A stretch of 64,000 nucleotides of DNA. Origin: an uncultured Pelagibacteraceae bacterium. GTDB lineage: Bacteria > Pseudomonadota > Alphaproteobacteria > Pelagibacterales > Pelagibacteraceae. The notes beneath the pieces were generated by a model that made no database searches, was not told the DNA's origin, and saw only the letters and a program-made list of their open reading frames with translations. The DNA is taken from the NCBI GenBank assembly GCA_902546085.1, contig CACCIO010000004.1:1-64000 (forward strand), written 5' to 3'. Both the position numbers and the translations under genes were made by a program. Numbering within the stretch: the first letter of the stretch is position 1; each line of letters starts with the position of its first letter. Below, piece by piece: positions 52,585-62,265 of this stretch.

Positions 52585-53550
52585 CTACAATCTTACAATT
52601 TTTGATTTTTCTAATGTATCATCGAAATAATCAATTATATTTTGAATTGTTTCTACACCCATTCTTGTCATACATTCATCAGTAAAAGCAGCAGTATGTG
52701 GACTTAAATAAACTTTATCATTTTTTAAAAGAGGATTATCATTTTCTGGTGGCTCTTTTTTGAATACATCAATTCCTGCTCCAAAAATTAAATCTTCATT
52801 TAAAGCTTTATTAAGATCTTCTTCATTTATAATCCCACCTCTAGCAGCATTAATGATGATACAATTTTTCTTCATTGTTTTAAGCAAATTATAATTAATA
52901 AGGTTTTCTGTTTTGTCAGTTAAAGGCATGTGTAGAGATATTACATCCATTGTTTTTACTGCCTCTTCAATATTATTAACTTTTTCCCCACCAAGCTTAT
53001 CTATTATATCTTTATCTACAAATGGATCATAGACGTAAACATTCATTTCAAATCCCAAACACCTTTTAATTAGTGCTTTACCTATTCTACCAAATCCCAT
53101 AATTAGGAAATTTTTTTTCCATACTTCAATGGTTTTAGGTAATTTATTTCTGTCCTTAAAATTACCTTCTTTAACTGTCGTATGATAAAGTTCTCTTCTT
53201 TTTGCAATATTTAGCAGGACAAACATAACATGCTCAGCAACTGTAACTGCATTTGCATTAGCTGTAATAGCAATTTTTATATCTCTTTCTTTAGCTGTTT
53301 TTAAATCAATATTGTCGTAGCCAACCCCATGTCTAGAAATTATTTTAAGATTTTTTGCTTCATTAATTACCTCACCTGATAATTTTGCTATTCTAATTGA
53401 AGCGCCATCACAATCTTTTATTTTAGATTTTAAATTTTCCTCAGAGGTGTCATCAGTTACTTCAACATCAAAGTTAGGGTGGTTATTAATTAATTCCATA
53501 CCTTTTTCATGGACTTTTTGAATAATCAATATCTTTTTTTTATTGCTCAT
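52585..53550 (-). CDS. D-isomer-specific 2-hydroxyacid dehydrogenase
   Basis: RHGVGYDNID, GFGRIGKALIKRC, NAARGGIINEEDL, LSPHTAAFTDE. Confidence 0.92.
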   Translation of the reverse strand: MSNKKKILIIQKVHEKGMELINNHPNFDVEVTDDTSEENLKSKIKDCDGASIRIAKLSGEVINEAKNLKIISRHGVGYDNIDLKTAKERDIKIAITANANAVTVAEHVMFVLLNIAKRRELYHTTVKEGNFKDRNKLPKTIEVWKKNFLIMGFGRIGKALIKRCLGFEMNVYVYDPFVDKDIIDKLGGEKVNNIEEAVKTMDVISLHMPLTDKTENLINYNLLKTMKKNCIIINAARGGIINEEDLNKALNEDLIFGAGIDVFKKEPPENDNPLLKNDKVYLSPHTAAFTDECMTRMGVETIQNIIDYFDDTLEKSKIVRL

Positions 53551-53661
53551 AATTGTATATAAATTTTTTAGAGAGCGTTTTTAATACGAGAATTATTATA
53601 TAAAGTAAATTAGTTTTTTGATTAAAGTTGTATTTATTAAATAATTAAAATAAATTTAGTT

Positions 53662-54258
53662 GTGAATTTGACAATTAATATTCTCCTATTTGTTTTTAAT
53701 ACCCTTGAGAAAATAAATACTTTTTTTTTAAGAATTGGCAGACAATTTGCATGGATAGCAATACTCTTGATGGTGATTGTTATCTTGGTACAAGTATTTT
53801 TTAGGTATGTATTAAATAATGCACTGCCGTGGCCTGATGAGGTTGCTAGATTTTTGATGTTATGGATGACAGGACTGATCGCACCTTCTGCTTATAGATG
53901 GGGCGGATTTGTTTCTATTGATTTATTAGAGAGATTTTTACCAAAACTTATATCAACTTTTTTAACTTTGTTTTTGTTAATTGTATCTCTTTTTGTCTTA
54001 GTTATAGGTTTAGAATTAGGTTTTAAACATATTAATGCAGGATGGATATTTAATTCTTCTTCGATAAAAATTCCTTTTCATTTAATTGGTGGAAAAGCAG
54101 AACCAATAAAATTAGCTTGGATGTATATGTCTTTACCAGTTGGGATTATATTTTTAATATCCGTGAACATAGAATTAATTTTAAGAAATATTCTTACAAA
54201 TTTTACTAGGTTAGATTTACCTGAAGATTACGATAAACAAAAGTTGGAGACACAATAA
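53662..54258 (+). CDS. TRAP transporter small permease (DctQ)
   Basis: Four-TM protein with FFRYVLNNALPWPDEVARFLMLWMTGL; GTG start. Confidence 0.93.
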   Translation: MNLTINILLFVFNTLEKINTFFLRIGRQFAWIAILLMVIVILVQVFFRYVLNNALPWPDEVARFLMLWMTGLIAPSAYRWGGFVSIDLLERFLPKLISTFLTLFLLIVSLFVLVIGLELGFKHINAGWIFNSSSIKIPFHLIGGKAEPIKLAWMYMSLPVGIIFLISVNIELILRNILTNFTRLDLPEDYDKQKLETQ

Positions 54259-55547
54259 TGTTAGTTTGGTTCCTTCCTTTATTTTTATTATTTCTATTAA
54301 TTGGCTTACCAGTATTTTTTGGTCTGTTAGCGGCACCAGGAATTTTACTTTGGTTAAATGATCAAGCTAGAGATGGTGCTATGCTTTATAGAAATATTTA
54401 TAATGGAATAGATAGCTTCCCTTTGATGGCTATTCCTTTTTTCATGTTAGCTGGGGAGTTGATGAATAGAGGGGGAATAACACATCGTCTTGTAGAGTTT
54501 AGTCAGGCGATGATGGGTCATTTAAAAGGTGGTTTGGCTCATGTGAATGTATTGACTTCAATGTTATTTGCAGGTTTATCGGGTTCAGCTGTAGCTGATA
54601 CATCGGCAATTGGATCAATGCTTATTCCTGCAATGGAAAAGCAAGGATATACAAAAAAATTTGCAGCTGCTATTACCGCAGCTAGTTCTGTAATCGGACC
54701 AATTATTCCTCCGTCAGGGATTATGATTATTTATGCTTATGTGATGGGCGAGAGTGTTGCTGCATTATTTTTAGCAGGGATTGTACCTGGCATCTTAGTA
54801 GGAGTTAGTTTGATGGTCACAATAAAATTTATGGCTAAGAGACATAATTTTCCAGCAGTAACAGAAAAAACAACTTGGAGCCAAAGAGGCAAGGCATCTC
54901 TTAAAGCTTTTTTTCCTTTAATGACACCAGTAATAATTTTAGGAGGTATTCTTGGTGGAATTTTTACTCCAACAGAAGCATCAGCTGTAGCAGCTGCTTA
55001 CGCAATGTTTATCGGTTTGTTTGTTTTGAAATCATTAAAATGGAAAGATGTTCCTAAAGTGATGACAAAAGCAGCGATGGTATCTTCAGTAGTTCTTCTT
55101 TTAGTTGGTGCTGCAATGGCTTTTAAAACCGTTGTAAGTTTATCACATGCTCCCGAACATCTTGCTGCTTTCGTTTTAGGATTAACTGACAACCCGTATG
55201 TTTTATTATTTCTAATAAATATTTTATTATTTATTGTTGGAATGTTTTTAGATGCAGGTCCAGCTATAATTATCTTGGGGCCAATTCTTGGACCAGTCTT
55301 TATTGAGCTTGGAGTTCATCCTGTACATTTTGCAATTATTATGTCTGTAAATTTAACTGTTGGTTTAGCAACCCCACCCATGGGTCTTGTGTTATTTGTT
55401 GCATCTTCTGTTTCTGGGGAAAGAGTAGAAACAATTGCAAAAGCTATATTGCCATTCTTAGCAGTAGAAGCTATAGTTATATTTTTAATAACATATTTTC
55501 CATCAATTTCGATGACGATTCCTCTGCTTACTGGATTCGCAAAATAA
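54258..55547 (+). CDS. TRAP transporter large permease (DctM)
   Basis: IPFFMLAGELMNRGGIT, SGSAVADTSAIGSMLIPAM, GPIIPPSGIMIIY. Confidence 0.96.
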   Translation: MLVWFLPLFLLFLLIGLPVFFGLLAAPGILLWLNDQARDGAMLYRNIYNGIDSFPLMAIPFFMLAGELMNRGGITHRLVEFSQAMMGHLKGGLAHVNVLTSMLFAGLSGSAVADTSAIGSMLIPAMEKQGYTKKFAAAITAASSVIGPIIPPSGIMIIYAYVMGESVAALFLAGIVPGILVGVSLMVTIKFMAKRHNFPAVTEKTTWSQRGKASLKAFFPLMTPVIILGGILGGIFTPTEASAVAAAYAMFIGLFVLKSLKWKDVPKVMTKAAMVSSVVLLLVGAAMAFKTVVSLSHAPEHLAAFVLGLTDNPYVLLFLINILLFIVGMFLDAGPAIIILGPILGPVFIELGVHPVHFAIIMSVNLTVGLATPPMGLVLFVASSVSGERVETIAKAILPFLAVEAIVIFLITYFPSISMTIPLLTGFAK

Positions 55548-55639
55548 ATTTATCAATTTTTTTTACTAGTCGATAGACTCTCGAATTCAATTTAAGTATA
55601 GTTTTTGTGCATAAATATTTAATGAGAGGGGAAATAATT

Positions 55640-56692
55640 ATGAGTAAATTAATAAAATCATTTTTTTCATTATTATTCTTGATTAGTTTTACTGCGTCAG
55701 TTTCGGCTGCAGATTATAACTTAAGAATGACAATGAACTCTAATGATCAAGATGAAGATTATGATGGTGCTGTAGTATTTAAAAACTACGTTGAAGCAGC
55801 TTCAAATGGAAAAATAGCTGTAGAGTTATTTGTAGGTACTCAGTTATGTTCAAAAGGTGCTGAGTGTTTACAAGGTGTATCTGATGGAAGTATAGATATT
55901 TACATTTCTACTTCTGGAGGTGCTGCAGGTGTATTTCCATATGTTCAAGTTTTAGATTTACCTTATCTAATGGCTGATGACAGAATTGCTGAAGATGTAA
56001 TGCAAGGTGATTTTGTAAGAACCATGAGAAAAATGGCTCTAAAAGATTCTAACGATTCAATTAGATTGATGACAATTGGAAACACGGGAGGATGGAGAAA
56101 TTTTGCTAATACAAAAAGAAGAATTGCAAATCCGTCTGACATGAAAGGTTTAAAAATCAGAACAGTTGTAGCTGATTTACCTCAGGAACTTGTAAGAGCA
56201 TTGGGTGCATCTCCAACTCCTATTCCATGGCCTGAATTATTTACATCATTTCAAACTGGTGTAGTTGAAGGTTCTAAAAATGGAATTACTGACATTATGA
56301 ACATGAAGTTTCCTGATGCAGGTCTAAAATATGTTACTTTAGATGGTCACGCATACATGGGAGCATTATGGTGGATGAATAATGCAAAATATGAGTCAAT
56401 GTCACCAGATCTTAAAAAAGTAGTAACCGATGGTTTCTATGCTTTGCAGCAAGCAACTTTTGCTTCTCCTAAAAGAAAATCAATTAAAGCTTATGAGGAT
56501 TTTGTAGCTGGTGGAGGAGATTTATATGTTCCTACGCCTGATCAAAAAGCTAGTTTTAAAAAAGAAGCTAGCCCAGTGTATGATTGGTTTAAAGCTAATG
56601 TTAAAGGTGGAAAAGAAATTTTCAACGCTTTAACTAAAGCAGTAGCTAAAGCAGAGAAAAAAGCATCGAGCGCATACAAAAAAGATTTGTAA
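55640..56692 (+). CDS. TRAP transporter substrate-binding protein (DctP)
   Basis: Signal peptide from internal MSKLIKSFF; DLPYLMADDRIAED, GLKIRTVVADLPQELVRALGASPTPIPWPELFTSFQTGVVEGSKN. Confidence 0.94.
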   Translation: MSKLIKSFFSLLFLISFTASVSAADYNLRMTMNSNDQDEDYDGAVVFKNYVEAASNGKIAVELFVGTQLCSKGAECLQGVSDGSIDIYISTSGGAAGVFPYVQVLDLPYLMADDRIAEDVMQGDFVRTMRKMALKDSNDSIRLMTIGNTGGWRNFANTKRRIANPSDMKGLKIRTVVADLPQELVRALGASPTPIPWPELFTSFQTGVVEGSKNGITDIMNMKFPDAGLKYVTLDGHAYMGALWWMNNAKYESMSPDLKKVVTDGFYALQQATFASPKRKSIKAYEDFVAGGGDLYVPTPDQKASFKKEASPVYDWFKANVKGGKEIFNALTKAVAKAEKKASSAYKKDL

Positions 56693-56704
56693 TTTCAAAT
56701 TAAT

Positions 56705-56736
56705 ATAATGGGGCGGATTTTAGTTCGCCTCATTAT
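56705..56736. other. Strong hairpin in convergent dctP/Sel1 intergenic region; candidate terminator/3'-end element
   Basis: ATAATGGGGCGGA-ttttag-TTCGCCTCATTAT; 13-bp stem counting two G-U pairs; no obvious T tract. Confidence 0.75.
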
Positions 56737-57203
56737 CTAAAAGGATATATCCAAGATTTATAATCTTTTATGAGAATATGAGCTTTTTCAATTTGTTCAG
56801 GAGTCATTTTTTTTATAACTTCTTCTTGAGAAATTGCAGCATCAGGATCTCCACCAATAGCAGACAAGCCATACCACATATAAGCTCTAACAAGATCAGG
56901 AGCTGGAAGTCCTCTACCAATTTCATAATACCACCCAACACCAGATTGAGCCCCAGGGTGACCTTTCATAGAAGATCTGAGATACCATTCAAAAGCTCTA
57001 ACATCATCTCTTTCAACACCAAGACCCATAGCGTACATAATTCCAATAAGCTCTTCAGCATCAGCATTACCAGATCTAGCTGCTGGCATAAGTTCTTCCA
57101 TAGCTTCTTCAAATTTTCCTTCTTCCATCAAATCTCGAGCATTTTCTATTTCTGCAAAAACTATGGATGGAATAAACAAAAGTATAAAAAGATATTTAAT
57201 CAT
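56733..57203 (-). CDS. Sel1-repeat (SLR/TPR-like) exported protein
   Basis: Signal peptide; NADAEELIGIMYAMGLGVERDDVRAFEWYLRSSMKGHPGAQSGVGWYYEIGRGLP. Confidence 0.9.
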   Translation of the reverse strand: MIKYLFILLFIPSIVFAEIENARDLMEEGKFEEAMEELMPAARSGNADAEELIGIMYAMGLGVERDDVRAFEWYLRSSMKGHPGAQSGVGWYYEIGRGLPAPDLVRAYMWYGLSAIGGDPDAAISQEEVIKKMTPEQIEKAHILIKDYKSWIYPFR

Positions 57204-57206
57204 TTA

Positions 57207-58541
57207 AAAATAATAATATTTATAATTCCATTTTTAATTTCAGTAAATAAAACTTACGCAATTGAATTACCAAAACCGCTGGCTATTGATGATTTTCATG
57301 AAGTTGATATGAAACAAGTAAAAATAGGTAGACTTTTATTTCATGATAAAATTTTGTCTGCAAATCGAAACATTGCATGTGCAACCTGCCATAGTCATGA
57401 TCTAGGTGGTTCAGATGGACTCTCGTTAGGTATTGGTGAAGGAGGTCAAGGTATAGGACTAGAGAGAACTGCAGGTGAGGGTGATAATAAAATAAAAAAA
57501 CGAATTCCAAGAAATGCTTTAGCTTTATGGAATTTAGGATTTAAAGATATAACTACCTTGTTACATGATGGAAGAGTTACTAAATCGAATATATTTGGTA
57601 ACAGTTTTAATACACCTGCTCAAGAAGCTCTTCCTAAAGGACTTGATAATATAGTAGCAGTTCAAGCTTTATTTCCAATGACTAGACAGTTTGAGATGGC
57701 AGGAAATCCAGGTGAAAATGAAATTATAGGTTTGGTCTCAAAAGTTGGAAAAGACAGCATGAGAATTGATAGAGTTTGGCCTGTAATTACCCACAGGATT
57801 AGAGGAATTCCAGAATATGTTGAATTATTTAAAAATGCTTTTGATGATGTAAACAGCCCTCTAGATATAAACATTACACATATTGTTAATTCGATTGCTG
57901 CATTTGAAATTCATGAGTGGACATCTTTTGATTCTCCTTTTGATGAATATTTAAATGGAGATAAACAAGCTTTAACTTTAAAGCAAATAAATGGAATGAA
58001 TTTATTTTATGGAAAAGCAAACTGTAGTTCTTGTCATTCTGGATCTTTGTTGTCAGATCAAAAATTTCATTCAATAGGAATTCCTCAGTTTGGACCCGGA
58101 AGGACAAGGCCTTTTGATCCTTATGCTCGTGACGTTGGACGAATGGTCGAAACTGACAATATAAACGATATGTATAAATTTAAAACGCCAGCATTAAGAA
58201 ACGTTTCTTTAACAGCTCCTTACGGTCATAATGGTGCTTATCCAACTTTAAAATTAATAATTAAGCATCATTTAAATCCAATAAAAATGAATAAGAATTG
58301 GAAACCGGAATATGCAAATTTACCTAAGGCACCTTGGTTAGAGGAAATTGATTTTGTAACTTTTTCAGACAAAAGAGAACAAGACAGAATTCTATCAAGC
58401 ATTGATATTCAACCAGTAGAATTAAATGATAAAGAAATTGATCAACTTGTTTCTTTCCTCGAATCTTTAACAGGCAGAAGTGGAAATCAGAGACCGTTAG
58501 GTAAACCAGATAAAGTGCCAAGTGGGCTAAGTATTGATTAA
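57207..58541 (+). CDS. Di-heme cytochrome c peroxidase/MauG-like protein (exact start unclear)
   Basis: CATCH and CSSCH heme motifs; signal peptide-like KIIIFIIPFLISVNKTYA lies upstream of the first in-frame ATG (57309); the supplied ORF start at 56778 is antisense readthrough. Confidence 0.85.
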   Translation, partial: KIIIFIIPFLISVNKTYAIELPKPLAIDDFHEVDMKQVKIGRLLFHDKILSANRNIACATCHSHDLGGSDGLSLGIGEGGQGIGLERTAGEGDNKIKKRIPRNALALWNLGFKDITTLLHDGRVTKSNIFGNSFNTPAQEALPKGLDNIVAVQALFPMTRQFEMAGNPGENEIIGLVSKVGKDSMRIDRVWPVITHRIRGIPEYVELFKNAFDDVNSPLDINITHIVNSIAAFEIHEWTSFDSPFDEYLNGDKQALTLKQINGMNLFYGKANCSSCHSGSLLSDQKFHSIGIPQFGPGRTRPFDPYARDVGRMVETDNINDMYKFKTPALRNVSLTAPYGHNGAYPTLKLIIKHHLNPIKMNKNWKPEYANLPKAPWLEEIDFVTFSDKREQDRILSSIDIQPVELNDKEIDQLVSFLESLTGRSGNQRPLGKPDKVPSGLSID

Positions 58542-58571
58542 GTTTTTAAATTAAACTGATACAAACAGAAT

Positions 58572-59654
58572 ATGAAAAAAATAAAATATGGAATTATAGG
58601 AGCAGGAACAATGGCTCGAGAACATATTTTAAATATATCATTAATTGATAATGCTGAAGTAGTTGCACTTGCTGATCCTCATGAAGATTCATTAAATCAG
58701 TGTAAAGAAATTCTAAAAACAAAGGTTTCTTGTTTTAAAAATCATTTAGAAATGATTGAAAAAAATATTGTTGATGTATACTTGATTTCATCTCCTAACT
58801 TTACTCATATAGAAATCTTGAAAGATGTAATCAAAACTAAAAAACACATATTAGCGGAAAAACCATTATGCACTAATACAAAAGATTGTTTAGAAATAAA
58901 AAAACTTACAAAAGATTATCCTTCTGTATTTTGGACTGCGATGGAGTACAGATATATGCCACCAGTTTCAAAGTTTATAAATGAAATTCATAATAACAAA
59001 ATTGGTGATTTAAAAACTTTAACCATAAGGGAACATAGATTTCCTTTTTTAAAAAAAGTAAATAATTGGAATCGTTTTGAGGAAAATACTGGTGGTACAC
59101 TTGTTGAAAAATGCTGCCATTTCTTTGATTTAATGAGATTGATTATCCAAAGTAATCCACTAAGTGTTTATGCAAGTGGTAGTCAAGATGTTAACCATTT
59201 AGATGAAGTGTATAATGAAAAAAAACCAGACATTATTGATAATGCTTATGTGATTGTAAATTTTGAAAATGGAGCAAGAAGTTTACTTGAGCTTTGTATG
59301 TTCGCAGAAAATTCTGAAATGCAAGAAGAACTTGTAGCCACAGGAAATAAAGGAAAAATTGAAACTTCAGTTCCTTCTGATAATTCAGGCAAAGCCTCAT
59401 CAAATATAAGAATTGGACTAAGAGGTGGTAAAACACATATTGAAAATATTGAAGTAGATAAAAAAATTCTTGAGGCTGGCCACCATCATGGATCTACTTA
59501 CTATGAACATTTAGCTTTTTTGAAAGCTATTGAAAATAATTCAGATCCAGAAGTTTCATTAGAAGATGGTTTGATTGCAGTTGCTGTAGGAGAGGCTGCA
59601 GAGCAATCTATAAAACAAGGCCGATTAATAAATCTAGATGAAATAATTAGTTAA
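58572..59654 (+). CDS. Gfo/Idh/MocA family oxidoreductase
   Basis: GIIGAGTMAREHI, AEKPLCTN, GGTLVEKCCHFFDLMR. Confidence 0.9.
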   Translation: MKKIKYGIIGAGTMAREHILNISLIDNAEVVALADPHEDSLNQCKEILKTKVSCFKNHLEMIEKNIVDVYLISSPNFTHIEILKDVIKTKKHILAEKPLCTNTKDCLEIKKLTKDYPSVFWTAMEYRYMPPVSKFINEIHNNKIGDLKTLTIREHRFPFLKKVNNWNRFEENTGGTLVEKCCHFFDLMRLIIQSNPLSVYASGSQDVNHLDEVYNEKKPDIIDNAYVIVNFENGARSLLELCMFAENSEMQEELVATGNKGKIETSVPSDNSGKASSNIRIGLRGGKTHIENIEVDKKILEAGHHHGSTYYEHLAFLKAIENNSDPEVSLEDGLIAVAVGEAAEQSIKQGRLINLDEIIS

Positions 59655-60579
59655 AAAAATCTGTAATTTTTTTAACTATATAATCACCTACCCTAATGTT
59701 TGACTCTGTTGTTACACCAGAAATATGAGGTGTTAATATACAATTCATACCCAGTTTTATTTTCTTATAAAACTCACTTTCTATTGGTTCTTTTTCAAAC
59801 ACGTCTAGAGCAAAGCCAGAAATATTATTTTTATTGTAAGCTTCAATTAAATCATTCTCATTTATAATTCCTCCTCTAGAGGTATTTATTATAATTGGTT
59901 TATTTTTCATTTGAGAAAATGATGATTTATTTATGATATTTTTGGTTTCATCTGTTAGAGGTAGGTGTATTGAAATGATATCTGATTTTTCAAATATTTC
60001 GTTTAAATTTGATAATTTAACATCAATTTCTTTATTATTTATTTCCTTAACATAAGGATCATAAACTAAAATCTTTAAACCATTTTTTGAAGAATACTCA
60101 GCAACCTTTTTTCCAATTGTGCCAAATCCAATTATTCCTAAATACTTTTGGTTTATTTCAAAGGATTTAATGGTTGTTCTTGGCCATTCACCCTTGACAG
60201 TTCCGTTATGAAACATTGGAATTTTTTTAATAAGAGACATTGACGAAGAAACAACATATTCAGCAACAGAATCTGCATTCATTCCTGTAGCTGGTTGAAC
60301 ATGAATATTTTTACTTTTGCAATATCCTGTATCAATATTGTCTAAACCAACACCCAACCTTCCAATAAATTTTAATTTTAATGCATTTTTTAAAATGTTT
60401 AAATTTACTTGAGTTTTATTTCTTACAATTAGACCATCGTAGTCTTTAATTATTCTTGTTATTTCATTTTCATTTTCAAATAATTTTTCATCGTATCTTA
60501 CATCAAATTTTTTATTTAAATGTTCAAAACTATTTTGATTAATGAATTCTGTAATTAAGATTTTTTTATTATTATTCAT
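59647..60579 (-). CDS. D-isomer-specific 2-hydroxyacid dehydrogenase
   Basis: GRLGVGLDNID, GIIGFGTIGKKVAEY, INTSRGGIINENDL, LTPHISGVT. Confidence 0.92.
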   Translation of the reverse strand: MNNNKKILITEFINQNSFEHLNKKFDVRYDEKLFENENEITRIIKDYDGLIVRNKTQVNLNILKNALKLKFIGRLGVGLDNIDTGYCKSKNIHVQPATGMNADSVAEYVVSSSMSLIKKIPMFHNGTVKGEWPRTTIKSFEINQKYLGIIGFGTIGKKVAEYSSKNGLKILVYDPYVKEINNKEIDVKLSNLNEIFEKSDIISIHLPLTDETKNIINKSSFSQMKNKPIIINTSRGGIINENDLIEAYNKNNISGFALDVFEKEPIESEFYKKIKLGMNCILTPHISGVTTESNIRVGDYIVKKITDFFN

Positions 60580-60634
60580 ATTTTTATTTAATTAAATGAT
60601 TTAATACGAATATTAACAAAAATAAAAATTATTT

Positions 60635-61627
60635 CTACATACCCCACCGCATAGCAGCAGTATGTACAGGTGCATCCCAATTTTTTAAAATTTCCTCATC
60701 ACATTTTAGAAGTGTTATTGATGCTCCTTGCATTTCAAGTGATGTACAATAATTACCAACTAAACTTCTTGTGATTTCAATTCCTTTAGATTTTAAAATT
60801 TCACAAGCATTATCGTATACTAAATATAATTCAGTTAGAGGAGTTCCACCCATACCATTTACAAATAGAAGCGTCTTTTCATTTTTTTGTGGTTTTAAAT
60901 CATCAATTATTGCTTCCAACATGTTATTTACTATTATTTTTGATGGTTGAATTTTTTCTCTCTTTCTCCCAGGTTCACCGTGTATACCTACTCCAAATTC
61001 CATTTCATCATTTCCAATATCAAAAGTTGGTTTGCCTGCAGCAGGAACTGTGCAACTAGTAAAAGCAACCCCCATGGTTCCTGAGTTTTTGTTTACTTTT
61101 TCACCGAGTTTTTTACATTCTTCTAAAGAACCTCCATTCTCAGCAAGTGATCCAACAATCTTTTCGACCAAAACTGTTGCGGCGACACCACGTCTTCCAG
61201 TTGTAAATGTTGAATCCTCAACGGCAACATCATCGTTAGTAATGATGCTATCATTTTTACCTGAGTACATTTCTGCACCCATTTGAAAATTCATAATATC
61301 TCCAGAATAATTTTTAACTATAAACAAAACACCAGCTCCGCTATCCACATGTTCAGCAGCTGCTTGCATTTGATCTGGAGTGGGTGCAGAAAAAACAAAA
61401 CCTGGACATGCTGCATCTAGCATTCCATGACCAACAAAACCACCGTGCATAGGTTCATGTCCACTTCCTCCACCTGAAACTAAAGACACTTTTCCTTCTT
61501 TAGTTTTTGTCTTTCTAGAAATAAAGTTTGGCTCAAAATTTACTTTGATTATATCATTATGCGCTTTACCAAATCCATTAAGACTTTCTTTTAAAAAATC
61601 ATCAACATTATTTATAAATTTTTTCAT
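60635..61627 (-). CDS. dhaK: Dihydroxyacetone kinase subunit DhaK (DAK1 domain)
   Basis: VSLVSGGGSGHEPMHGGFVGHGMLDAACPG, VGIHGEPGR. Confidence 0.95.
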   Translation of the reverse strand: MKKFINNVDDFLKESLNGFGKAHNDIIKVNFEPNFISRKTKTKEGKVSLVSGGGSGHEPMHGGFVGHGMLDAACPGFVFSAPTPDQMQAAAEHVDSGAGVLFIVKNYSGDIMNFQMGAEMYSGKNDSIITNDDVAVEDSTFTTGRRGVAATVLVEKIVGSLAENGGSLEECKKLGEKVNKNSGTMGVAFTSCTVPAAGKPTFDIGNDEMEFGVGIHGEPGRKREKIQPSKIIVNNMLEAIIDDLKPQKNEKTLLFVNGMGGTPLTELYLVYDNACEILKSKGIEITRSLVGNYCTSLEMQGASITLLKCDEEILKNWDAPVHTAAMRWGM

Positions 61628-61635
61628 ATTTCCTC

Positions 61636-62265
61636 CTATTTGTTAATTAGTGATTTGCATATTGTATCGATTATAAGTTGTGATGAACGAGCGCCTGGAT
61701 CTATATGACCTTTAGCACGTTCTCCTAAAAATGAAGCTCTACCTTTGGTAGCAAGCATGTCTTTAGTTGATAACATTCTGTCTTCAGCAATTTTTATTAT
61801 CTCACTTAACCCTTCTTTCATATTCGCATTACTACTTTTTAATTCATTAAGTTTTTCTGATACTGGAATTAAAACATCCATCATAGTTTTTTCTCCAACA
61901 TCTGCTTTTCCTCTTTCTTTCATTGCATTAATTCCTGTTATGACCATTTCACATGCTTTGTTAAAATCTATATTTTTATCTAGATCTGGTGTTTTAGCCA
62001 TAGACATGAAGAAAGTTCCAAACAAAGCTCCAGAGGAGCCACCTATACCTGACAAGACTTTCATAGCGATCATATTTAAACCTTTTTGTAAAGGTAAGTT
62101 TTTAATATCATTTTCAAGCTCAACAACTAACTTAAGACCTCTTTGCACATTAAATATGTGATCCCCATCTCCAATATTTTGATCTAGTGCTTCAATTTCT
62201 GCTGCATTTTCATCAATGACTATTTGAATATTTTTTGCTTGAGAAATTAAAAAACTAACGCTCAT
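61636..62265 (-). CDS. dhaL: Dihydroxyacetone kinase subunit DhaL (DAK2 domain)
   Basis: LDQNIGDGDHIFNVQRG, GGSSGALFGTFF, KGRASFLGERAKGHIDPGARSS. Confidence 0.94.
   Translation of the reverse strand: MSVSFLISQAKNIQIVIDENAAEIEALDQNIGDGDHIFNVQRGLKLVVELENDIKNLPLQKGLNMIAMKVLSGIGGSSGALFGTFFMSMAKTPDLDKNIDFNKACEMVITGINAMKERGKADVGEKTMMDVLIPVSEKLNELKSSNANMKEGLSEIIKIAEDRMLSTKDMLATKGRASFLGERAKGHIDPGARSSQLIIDTICKSLINK

Noticed and set aside
55548-55639. Putative hairpin GTC-GATA-GAC between dctM and dctP
   Set aside because: Stem of only 3 bp; not credible.
56778-57206. Long N-terminal extension of the 56778-58541 plus-strand ORF
   Set aside because: It is antisense readthrough across the Sel1 gene; low-complexity sequence without domain character before the signal peptide near 57207.
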